Of a DNA stretch of 21,979 bases, positions 7,370 through 16,100 are shown piece after piece. Position numbers and translations under genes: made by a program. The notes under the pieces were generated by a model, which was given only the letters and a program-made list of their open reading frames with translations, made no database searches and was not told the DNA's origin. The stretch's first letter is position 1. Each line of letters opens with the position of its first letter. This stretch comes from Tannerella sp. (GTDB taxonomy: Bacteria > Bacteroidota > Bacteroidia > Bacteroidales > Tannerellaceae): positions 1 through 21,979 of the forward strand of contig JAITAY010000127.1 of assembly GCA_031283915.1 (NCBI GenBank), in the 5' to 3' direction.

Positions 7370-7453
7370 ATGAATGACAACAGCAAAGACCGGAAAACAC
7401 CGGTACCGTCTTTCGGCCTGATCAACTTTAAAACAAGAAAAGTACCAAATTAA
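7370..7453 (+). other. Possible 27-codon leader frame before susC
   Basis: A frame of 27 codons (ATG 7370 to TAA 7451-7453) ends 27 bases before the susC start. Its ATG overlaps the TGA of an even shorter frame. Inside it, CCGGAAA and TTTCGG can pair with a bulge. It may be an upstream leader peptide or chance; there is no family support. Confidence 0.2.
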
Positions 7454-7480
7454 TAACAACTTAAAAATCATTATAAAAGT

Positions 7481-10400
7481 ATGACAAAGAAACAAACTGA
7501 CGGCATAAAACATGCCGGACTTGAAAAAGTAAAAAGAATCATGACATTGTATGCTTTCTTCCTGATTATGGGAACAGGCATAGTGAGCGCTCGTAGCAGC
7601 TTGCAGGAAACATCCGAACCGGAACAGGCTAAAAACCGTGTCACCGGCACGGTAGTCGACCAAAGTGGCGAGCCGGTAATCGGCGCTAACATTGTAGAGA
7701 AAGGCGTGACCTCCAACGGTAACATCACCGACGTGGACGGAAAATTCAGCCTGGAAGTATCGCAGGGAGCGACACTGATCGTTTCCTATATCGGATATGT
7801 GACGCAGGAAATCGTCACAGGAAATCAGACGTATTTGCAAATCGTCATGCAGGAAGATTCCCGGATGCTGGACGAAGTCATCGTCATCGGTTACGGTACG
7901 GCCAAACGGCGGGAATATACCGGCTCGGTAGGTTCGGTCAAACTGGAAAACAGCCCGCTGGCCACACTTCCCAACCTGAATGTGATGGAGTCGCTGAAAG
8001 GCAATGTCGCCGGTATGAATGTCGGCGGTATCAATTCATCCGGTGAAGAACCGGACTTGCTGATACGCGGTCAAAATTCAATTAACGGCGACAATAAGCC
8101 GCTCGTTATTTTGGACGGCGTGATTTTCATGGGCAGCATCAGCGATATCAATCCCAACGATATTGCCGGTATTGACGTATTGAAAGACGCCGTATCATCG
8201 GCTGTTTACGGTTCGCGTTCGGCCAACGGCGTCATTGCCATCACAAGCAAGAAAGGCCGTATCGGCAAACCGACGATTTTCTTTAACGCAACGGCCGGCA
8301 TCCATACGTGGGCGAACAACAAACCGAAGATGGCGAACGGCCTCGACTGGCTGGCCGATTCCAACGTACATGCCGGACGGGCGGAAGACGATATTTCAAG
8401 GTTCCTCCCGGAAATCGTAGACTTGATCAACAAAGGCGAAGAAAAGGAAATGCTGGATTACATCACTCATACCGGTCAGATTCAGAATTACCAGATTGCC
8501 ATTTCGGGCGGGACGAAAGATTTGAACTACTATCTGTCAACGTCCTACGAATCCGATCACGGCGTGCTTGTGGGCGACAAGCATGACCGGATTTCGGTGA
8601 TGGGAAAGATCAGCGCCGACATTACCAACTGGTTGAATATCGGAGCCGATGCCGGATTCTCGCGTCGCGACTATTCGGGAGCGGAGGCTAGTTACGGATC
8701 TTTCCAGTCATATCCCGATGGACCGTACTGGGTGAATTTCCGTGAAATAGACCCGGCTACGACAATGACGCAGCAGGCTGTGCATCCGCTCTGGGGCGTG
8801 GACGACGGATTTCACGACAATATAGACGTCCGTCATAACATCCGGCTCAATGCGTATGCCACGGTAAAGATTCCCTGGATCGAAGGACTGAGTTACAAAA
8901 TCAATTTCCTTCCCAACATGGACATTATCAAGCAGGGCGACTTTTACTACGAAACGAATTTCCAATATGCCGTACCAGGTCCTTTCACGCCCGAAAGGCT
9001 CCAGAGCCTCCTCACACAGGCGAATGGCTCGCTGCTCAACAGCCGGAACTACAACTATGTGTTCGACAATATCCTTTCTTATTCGAAAAGATTCGGCAAA
9101 CACAGCCTGGATGTAACGCTGGTTGCTACGCGAGACTATGAGAAATATGAAGTTTCGTATTTCAGAGGTTCCGATTTCCTGGCCAACGGAAACACTGCGC
9201 TGGGCCTCGGCGGCCTGCACAAGGCCACGATCCAGAAAATGGACCTGTACGTAAACTCCGACGTTAGTGGAAACCGGATCGGCGGTACCGTGCGTACCAA
9301 TATCGGCTACCTGGGGCGTATCCAGTACGGGTTTAACAACCGGTATTTTTTCCAGGCCTCCTGGCGGCGAGACGGCGCTTCCGTGTTCGGCAGCAACCGT
9401 AAATGGGGTAACTTCGGCGCCGCCGGCGCATCGTGGAATATCTCGGAAGAAAAGTTCCTGAATGATTTCAAACCGCTGAACAGCCTGAAACTGAAAGTCA
9501 ATTTCGGACAGAACGGGAATCAGGGACTGAAACCCTACGCCATTCTGGCGCGTGTGGACAACGGAAGCACGGCGGGTAACTTTTACGAGTTTTCCGACAC
9601 GCAGGGCAAAGTGTATTACAGCATCGTACAGTCCTCGCTGGGAAATAGCAACATGGGCTGGGAAAAAACGACCGGCCTTGATTACGGGTTCGAATCAGCC
9701 TGGCTGAATAGCCGCCTGATGCTCGACGTCAGTTTGTACAACAGTCGAACTACCGACCAGATATTCGAGCGAACCATTCCTTCCATGACGGGATTCAACA
9801 AAATCTACGCATCCATGGGACAGGTGAACAACAGCGGTGCGGAGGTTACCCTCAAAACGGTCAATCTTACGAACAGGGACTGGACGTGGAGCACGTTTTT
9901 CACCTTCTGGAAGAACAATAACAAACTGATACATCTTTATGGCGACGATCTCGATGGCGACGGGAAGGAAGACGACGATATTGCCGACACCAACAACGCG
10001 CTCATTATCGGCGAACCTCTGGGTGTGATCTACGGATACAAACAGGTGGGCATTGTGCAGGAAGGCGACGCGGAATATATAAACCTGACCGGTACGCAGC
10101 CCGGCAGTCCGAAATATGACGACATGGTAGACGGCGTGCCCGGCATATCGCCCGAAGACCGGACCATACTCGGCTACAGGAAGGAGAATTTCAGGCTGAA
10201 CTTCGGCACGACCCTTCGCTACAGGGATTTTGAGCTGTATGCTCTGGCTGTGGGGATCTTCGGCGGAAATAACCGCTATCTGGAAAGCAATGAACTTGCT
10301 TTCCGGCATTATCAGGATGCGCGGCGTATCCTCGACGAAGCAACCTTTTTCAACCGCCCGTACTGGACGTCGGAAAACAGGAACAATACCTATCCGATTA

Positions 10401-10663
10401 TCTCTTTCCGTACCGACGGACGTTTTCTGGGCCTTCAGTCGCGTACCTGGGTGCGCCTGCAAGACATTTCCCTGTCTTACCATTTTAACGAGAAGCTGTT
10501 GCAGCCACTCCATATCCAAAACCTGAAAGTGTTTTTGGCCGCTAAGAACGTGGCGCTGTTCACCGGCTGGTTCGGAGGCGACCCGGAAATCAATTCCAAA
10601 TGGATGGACGGCACTTTCCCGGTAACGGCATCTTATACATTCGGTTTAAATCTTGGCTTCTAA
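7481..10663 (+). CDS. SusC-like TonB-dependent outer-membrane transporter
   Basis: This is a 1060-residue outer-membrane beta-barrel that imports oligosaccharides using TonB energy. It has an N-terminal hydrophobic signal ending near residue 37 (IVSARS), then a carboxypeptidase-regulatory-like beta-sandwich at about 53-125 (VTGTVVDQSGEPVIGANI). The SusC signature LDEVIVIGYGTAKR lies at about 130-143, the plug domain at about 144-260, and the barrel runs to the C-terminal aromatic residue of GLNLGF. Its length is typical for the family. There is no N-terminal STN domain, so ECF/anti-sigma signalling through this receptor is unlikely. The start follows an A-rich leader. The stop is 14 bases before the susD-like gene, so they are cotranscribed. 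Upstream promoters at 6701-6732 and 6844-6858 could drive it through a long leader. Confidence 0.95.
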   Translation: MTKKQTDGIKHAGLEKVKRIMTLYAFFLIMGTGIVSARSSLQETSEPEQAKNRVTGTVVDQSGEPVIGANIVEKGVTSNGNITDVDGKFSLEVSQGATLIVSYIGYVTQEIVTGNQTYLQIVMQEDSRMLDEVIVIGYGTAKRREYTGSVGSVKLENSPLATLPNLNVMESLKGNVAGMNVGGINSSGEEPDLLIRGQNSINGDNKPLVILDGVIFMGSISDINPNDIAGIDVLKDAVSSAVYGSRSANGVIAITSKKGRIGKPTIFFNATAGIHTWANNKPKMANGLDWLADSNVHAGRAEDDISRFLPEIVDLINKGEEKEMLDYITHTGQIQNYQIAISGGTKDLNYYLSTSYESDHGVLVGDKHDRISVMGKISADITNWLNIGADAGFSRRDYSGAEASYGSFQSYPDGPYWVNFREIDPATTMTQQAVHPLWGVDDGFHDNIDVRHNIRLNAYATVKIPWIEGLSYKINFLPNMDIIKQGDFYYETNFQYAVPGPFTPERLQSLLTQANGSLLNSRNYNYVFDNILSYSKRFGKHSLDVTLVATRDYEKYEVSYFRGSDFLANGNTALGLGGLHKATIQKMDLYVNSDVSGNRIGGTVRTNIGYLGRIQYGFNNRYFFQASWRRDGASVFGSNRKWGNFGAAGASWNISEEKFLNDFKPLNSLKLKVNFGQNGNQGLKPYAILARVDNGSTAGNFYEFSDTQGKVYYSIVQSSLGNSNMGWEKTTGLDYGFESAWLNSRLMLDVSLYNSRTTDQIFERTIPSMTGFNKIYASMGQVNNSGAEVTLKTVNLTNRDWTWSTFFTFWKNNNKLIHLYGDDLDGDGKEDDDIADTNNALIIGEPLGVIYGYKQVGIVQEGDAEYINLTGTQPGSPKYDDMVDGVPGISPEDRTILGYRKENFRLNFGTTLRYRDFELYALAVGIFGGNNRYLESNELAFRHYQDARRILDEATFFNRPYWTSENRNNTYPIISFRTDGRFLGLQSRTWVRLQDISLSYHFNEKLLQPLHIQNLKVFLAAKNVALFTGWFGGDPEINSKWMDGTFPVTASYTFGLNLGF

Positions 10664-10677
10664 CTCAAAAATCAACA

Positions 10678-12480
10678 ATGATGAAAGCGATTAAATATAT
10701 AGTATTCAGTATGGTCATCATGGCTGCACCGGCCGTCATGACAAGTTGCAACGACGACAAGTTTCTGGAACAGCATCCGGAAACGTTCTACACGACGGAC
10801 AATATTTTTTCCACTTCCTCGCAGGTGGATCAGGTGATTACAAGTATATATTCCAGAATAAGGTATATGTGGACGAACATTCCCATCAGTCACGATTACT
10901 TTAACTTCAAGGAGAAAGGTACAGACCTGCTGGACATCACGTACAGCAAACGGGGACAAAGTTTCAGCGATTACGGGCTGATCAATGCCGATCATCAAAC
11001 GTTCCGCGTGCTTTATGCCGATTTCTACATGATTATTGCCCGCGCCAACCTGGCGATTTACGCATCCGAACTGCCGCAAATCTCCTGGGGTTCGGCATCC
11101 GATAAAGCCTATACGCTGGCGCAGGCGCGCTTCTTCCGCGCCTTTGCGTATAAAAACCTCGGCGAACTCTGGGGCGGCGTGCCCATCGTGACGGAACCCG
11201 TTTCGGAGCCGCGCTTTGACTTTGAACGCACCACGCGGATAGAAACTTACCAGTATGCTATTGACGAGATGGAAGCCATCCTGAACGACCTTCCGGAAAC
11301 CACGCCTCACGGCGGGCGTATCGTTCGCGGTGCAGCACTGCATAACCTGAGCGAGCTGTACCTGGCCAAAGGTATCCAGTTGGAAGCGGAAGGCAATGCA
11401 GGCAGCGCCCAGGCCGACTATGCCAAATCAATTCAGTATGCCGGTCAGCTCATTGACGGTGGCGTTTACAGGCTGATGACCGAACGCTTCGGCACCCGTG
11501 CGGGCGAGGAGAAAGTCGTCATCGGTATTCATCCGAATGGCGAGGCGGCGCGTCCGGTAGTAGATACCATCCAGTTCGAGACCAATCTCTACTGGGATTT
11601 GTTCCAGGTTGGCAACGTGGACTATCAGGACGGCAATATGGAATGTATCTGGGCGTCGCAGGTCGATTTGCAGGCGTCCAGAACCGAAGACGGGGAATCG
11701 AAATTGCCCTACTCACAATGCTATTCGCCTGTTTTACGCGACGGCTCGAACAACCGCATACGCGGCTGGCTCGAAGACATCGGCGGCTATCCCAACAGCC
11801 ACACGACGCAGAACTATTATGTGCGCGACAGCATCTGGGCGGGGAAATTCGCCGACGATCTGCGCAATTCGCCCATCGTGTTCCGCCGCCGTTTTAAAGG
11901 CAATATGGAGGATTCGCCCTATTACCTGAAAGAGATTCCGTGGGACATCATCTGGTGGGTGGAAGATATTGACGAGGCTAAAAGCATGAATCAGCGCAAC
12001 ATGTGTTTCCCGCTTTCCTGCAAAGTAACTACGGATAAATATCTGGGTCTTGAGGATGTGAATCAGTATTACCGGAATTTATATCGCGACGAATACCTCA
12101 TCCGCCTGCCGGAAACGATTCTGCTGCGTGCCGAAGCCCGACAGCGTGCCGGCGACAAGGCGGGCGCAGCCAGCGACATCAACATGCTCCGCAGCCGCTC
12201 GAAATGCAGTTATCTTGTGACGGCTGCCGATGTGGACGACAATTTCAACCTCATTCTCGACGAGCGGGCGCGTGAACTGCTTTACGAAGAATGTCGCTGG
12301 AACACGCTGTTGCGCATGGGCGGCACGGTCGCCGTCGACCGTATCCGGAAATTTTCCTACTGGCCGGAAACGAAGTCTACTTTGAATTTCAATTTCAACC
12401 TGTGGCCTATCCCGCAGTCGGTGATTGACGTCAACAAGGAAATCCCGATCGCACAAAACCCGGGTTGGGAGAACCGGTAA
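10678..12480 (+). CDS. SusD-like surface glycan-binding lipoprotein
   Basis: This is a 600-residue SusD/RagB-family protein that caps its SusC partner and binds glycan at the cell surface. The signal peptide ends in the lipobox VMTSC, with Cys24 as the lipidated residue; the following N-D-D-K fits the acidic Bacteroidetes surface-export signal. The mature N-terminus DKFLEQHPETFYT is typical of SusD. TPR-like helices follow (AQARFFRAFAYKNLGELWGG, and ETILLRAEARQRAGDKAGAA with DINMLRSR). The C-terminus has the family's ERARELLYEECRW and LWPIPQSVIDVNK segments. ATG 10678 is chosen because it begins the signal peptide; the frame also extends upstream into the end of susC. A strong terminator follows directly. 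Confidence 0.95.
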   Translation: MMKAIKYIVFSMVIMAAPAVMTSCNDDKFLEQHPETFYTTDNIFSTSSQVDQVITSIYSRIRYMWTNIPISHDYFNFKEKGTDLLDITYSKRGQSFSDYGLINADHQTFRVLYADFYMIIARANLAIYASELPQISWGSASDKAYTLAQARFFRAFAYKNLGELWGGVPIVTEPVSEPRFDFERTTRIETYQYAIDEMEAILNDLPETTPHGGRIVRGAALHNLSELYLAKGIQLEAEGNAGSAQADYAKSIQYAGQLIDGGVYRLMTERFGTRAGEEKVVIGIHPNGEAARPVVDTIQFETNLYWDLFQVGNVDYQDGNMECIWASQVDLQASRTEDGESKLPYSQCYSPVLRDGSNNRIRGWLEDIGGYPNSHTTQNYYVRDSIWAGKFADDLRNSPIVFRRRFKGNMEDSPYYLKEIPWDIIWWVEDIDEAKSMNQRNMCFPLSCKVTTDKYLGLEDVNQYYRNLYRDEYLIRLPETILLRAEARQRAGDKAGAASDINMLRSRSKCSYLVTAADVDDNFNLILDERARELLYEECRWNTLLRMGGTVAVDRIRKFSYWPETKSTLNFNFNLWPIPQSVIDVNKEIPIAQNPGWENR

Positions 12481-12488
12481 ATGATTGA

Positions 12489-12528
12489 AAACAGCCGGAA
12501 AAGCCTTTTTCTTCTTTTCCGGCTGTTT
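12489..12528 (+). terminator. Intrinsic terminator after susD
   Basis: AAACAGCCGGAAAAG (12489-12503) and CTTTTCCGGCTGTTT (12514-12528) form a perfect 15-bp stem with a 10-base loop. The stem ends in three T, followed by an A/T-rich tail. It starts 8 bases after the susD stop and should end most susCD transcripts, which suggests that the downstream glycosidase gene has its own promoter or depends on read-through. Confidence 0.85.
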
Positions 12529-13125
12529 ATTTATTCCATATTTCCGATTATGAATTATTCAACTATTCCTTTTTGCCTCAAAAGCCGGTACATTTCTACG
12601 TAACATGTATATCCTCAGCTCCGAAACGCATGTCCGCATCTCCGATTTGTGCGCACGTTTAGGGCGCATTTCAAATTGTCGCTTTCGCCCCCCGGAAACC
12701 CGTTCTCACGTTGGAGGGGCGTGCGGAAGCGTTCGGAAAGAAGGCGCAACGTGGCGCTTTTGTGCGGAGACGTTCGGGAAGAAAGCGCAACGTTGCGCTT
12801 TTATGTGGAAGCGTTCGGGAAGAAAGCGCAACGTGGCGCTTCATGCAGAAGCGTTCGGAAAAGAATCGCCACTTGGGGATTGGGCGCATTTCAAATTGTC
12901 GTACGTGTATTATTGGCATCAGCGCGTTGTCGATCCTGCACCGGCGGCGTCCGCTCCCGAAGAATGGTGACAGGAAAAAATACACGCTGCAACAATTTGA
13001 AATGCCCTCCACGTTTACGCCATTCGTGCGCCCGTTTTCGTGCGCTTTTTATGTTAAAAACCGGAGGGGGAGTGCCATATTTGCCGTTACCGGAAACCGT
13101 TAGAAAAAATACATTTCTGTTTATC
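12529..13125. other. Repeat-rich spacer between susD and the glycosidase gene
   Basis: No real gene is seen, although frames are open by chance through the repeats. The 20-base word GGGCGCATTTCAAATTGTCG occurs at 12662-12681 and again at 12882-12901. A related inverted copy lies at about 12992-13007 (shared core ATTTCAAATTGT). Between the first two lies a 41-bp tandem array. A CATATTTG at 13076-13083 is one base off a -7 box and might serve the downstream gene. Confidence 0.6.
12721..12882. repeat. 41-bp palindromic tandem repeat, about four copies
   Basis: Units start at 12721, 12762, 12803 and 12843, with spacings of 41, 41 and 40. Each carries GGAAGCGTTCGGGAAGAAAG-like sequence and then a palindromic core. 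In unit 2 the core AAAGCGCAACGTTGCGCTTT (12782-12801) is a perfect 20-base palindrome. Units 1 and 3 have G-U-tolerant changes. The degenerate unit 4 replaces the outer arms with AATC/GATT, which can still pair. The period is not a multiple of three, so it does not encode a protein repeat. Confidence 0.85.
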
Positions 13126-16100
13126 ATGTTATTTTCATCCAGGACAGCTTTGTCTGTCATTTTATCAGCGTTCATGTCCGTGAGTTTGCAAGCCCAAAGA
13201 CTGTCGCGCGACGTGAATACCGGCTTGCAGGTCAATCATGCAGGTTACCTGCCACATGTCGCCAAAACGGTAGTCACAGCAGGTTTGACCGATAAGAAAT
13301 TTCAGATCATCCATACGGTAAGCGGGCAAATCGTTTTTGAGGATTCCTTCCGGTATGCGGCAGGCGATTTTGGCGAGTACTCAACCGGCGATTTCAGCGA
13401 ACTCACCCGGGAAGGAACTTATTACGTCAAATCCGATACCCTGCGTTCGGTACCGTTCAGGATTTCGGACGAGGTATACCGGGAGCCGGTTAACATGCTG
13501 CTCGACTATTTCTCGAAACAGCGATGCGGCGCAAGCTCGACCGGCTATATGACACCATGCCACCTGGACGACGGCGTGAGGATCGATAACGGCCGGCATC
13601 AGAATGTCACGGGCGGATGGCACGATGCAAGCGACCTCCGCAAATGGGTCAACTGCACGATTTACGGCATGACGGGGCTTGCGCGGGCATACGAACTGAC
13701 CGACGACCGGGAGGTGCGCAGCCGCATTTACGACGAACTCCTGTGGGGAAACGGCTATTTCCTGAACATGCAGGAGGCGGACGGATATGTGATGAGCTTT
13801 ATCGGGGGAGAGATACAAAAGCATCGCGACGGCAACCGCTGGACGGATAACGAGACGGGTGCCGGAGGGGGCGATCTGCATCTGGCAAAGCCTTCGGCAG
13901 GCGAATCGCGCGAGGAGATGCTGATATTCGGCAACGACGACGACCGTGTTATTCAAACCGAACCGGCCGACCTCACGGCACAGTATAATTTCATCGCCGC
14001 CGAAGCCATCATGGCCAGATTATCGGAAGAGGACAGGGACTGTTCGACACGCTGTCTGCAAGCGGCTGAAAAATGTTTCGGCTGGTGCCTGAAAAACGCC
14101 GGAGAGCGCGACGCGGGTGCCATCGGCGCTTCCATCACAGCTGCCATTGAAATGTATAACGCGACCGGCAGCGAGGTGTACCGCGACTATGCCGTCGCCG
14201 GCGCGAGAGAACTCAAACAACTGCAAATCGACCATAACAGCGGAGGCGCATCCGGTTTTTTCCGTACGTCGGCAACCCGTCCGGAGCCTTATAAAACAAT
14301 CTGGCAGGGTCCGCTCGATTTCCTTTCGCTTTGCCAGCTGATACAGACCTTCCCGACACACCGGGACGCTCCGCAGTGGAAAGAAATGATCACGGCCTAC
14401 AGCGAAAAATATCTCCGCTTCCTTGCCGAACGCAACAGTTTTGGCATTATTCCCTACGGCCTGTTCCTCAGTGAACAGGGCGGAAAACGCCGGACAGGTA
14501 ACTATCATTACCGATATTTCATGCATCCCGACCTCAGCTGGTGGGTCGGCATCAATGCCCACCTTGCATCTGCAGGCGTAGGACTGATGAAAGCCGCTTC
14601 CATCCTGGGCAAACCGGAATTGAAATCGCTGGCGCAAAGACAGCTGGACTGGATTCTCGGTGCCAATCCTTTCGGCAGTTCAACGATGACAGGTGTCGGA
14701 TACAATCACCCGCGACCATTTATCAACAGTGACCAGTTCCGCCCATATACCCCGCTCCTGCCCGGCGCAGTGATGAATGGTCTGGGAGGCGACCGTGACG
14801 ACCAGCCTTATCTCATTACCGAAAACAACTATAACCAGTCGGAATACTGGACGCCGATGGTTGCCTATACCTTGTGGCTGATGAGCGAATTGAATGCTGA
14901 CAACCATCATCTGCTGAAACAAAACTTCCTGACTCCGCCCGAAAGCATGACAACCGGTGTTTACTGGTACTGGATGTCGGACAATATATCCAAAGAGGGT
15001 GTCGTCCGCGACTTGCAGGCCATGAAGCAGGCAGGCGTCAACAGCGCTTTCATCGGCAATATAGGCGGTCAGGGTGTTGCGTACGGTAAGGTGAAAATCT
15101 TTACCGACGAATGGTGGGATGTGCTGCATACGGCGATGAAAACGGCTGGCGAACTTGGCATCGAAATCGGTATGTTTAACTGTCCGGGATGGAGTCAGTC
15201 GGGCGGTCCATGGATAAAACCTTCTCAAGCTATGCGTTATCTTGCAGCCTCTGAAACTAAAGTGAAAGGACCGGGCAAGATAAACATTCAACTGCCGGTA
15301 CCACATGCTGCTTCGCGTATGGACGAATGGTCGGGAAGTTCGTTTGTCAATAATGAAGACCATCCTTCAGAAGATTTTCAGGATGTGCGTGTACTGGCTT
15401 TTCCAATTACGAAAGACTACAAATCAAATCTTTTCGACATACCCGGAGCATCTGTAATCCTTTCGGGCAACATCGTGCGCCCAGACACGAGCGTGCATGT
15501 ACGTTTCCTGCCAAAGGTTCCGGCCGTTTCACCTGTTGCCGCGAGATATATCCTGTCCGGCGAAATGCGTGATAATGATGAAACGCCCGAATCTTCTGTC
15601 ACCCTCCGCCTGCCACAGCCGCAGACAGCCCGCAGCCTGACAGTCTATCCTGCCGGACTGCTCACTGTCGACGCCCGTTTGCAGGCTAAGGTCAACGGCG
15701 AGTTCCGTACAGTCGCCTCTCTCAATTTCAACCGCTCGCTGCCCATGCTGCATGTCGGACACGAACCGTTCGCACCATCCGTAACGTCGTTCGAGGCTGT
15801 CACATCCGACGAATTCCGCCTTGTCTTCAGCAACAGCGACTCCAATAATGGCCTGGGGCAAATCATCCTCTCATCCGCTCCTGCAGTCGAAAAATACCCT
15901 GAGAAACTGCTGGCTCGACTGCATCAGGGCAGTGCTCCCGCGTGGGACGCCTATCAGTGGGATCCCGTCCGGGCTACCGCTGAGGAAGCAGGATTTTCAG
16001 CCTTACCCGAACAGGTCATTGACGTGAGCAATAACATGAGCGCCGATGGTACACTTACATTGGAAATTCCTGCTGGTGAATGGCTTTTATTGCGTATGGG

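Larger units (their letters stand above)
6349..7480. other. Divergent regulatory region of 1.1 kb
   Basis: This A/T-rich region separates the minus-strand ThuA/Gfo operon from susC and holds no clear intact gene. It contains a minus-strand -7 box at 6432-6439, a plus-strand TTTG-N20-TACCTTTG promoter at 6701-6732, a sigma-54 promoter at 6844-6858, hairpins at 6874-6911 and 6951-6982, a decayed coding remnant at about 7023-7303, and a possible 27-codon leader frame at 7370-7453. A 53-codon frame at 6765-6926 overlaps the sigma-54 site and is doubtful. Confidence 0.6.

Noticed and set aside
9695..10519. 274-codon open frame on the minus strand
   Set aside because: It lies wholly inside the SusC-like gene on the opposite strand, with no domain signature.
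12605..13103. Arginine-rich open frames over the repeat array on both strands
   Set aside because: The 41-bp period shifts the reading frame in every unit, so all frames give similar repetitive peptides; this is a repeat artefact.
12649..13125. Upstream extension of the GH9-GH106 frame
   Set aside because: The frame is open by chance through the 41-bp repeats. A proper signal peptide begins at 13126, so the extension is not part of the protein.
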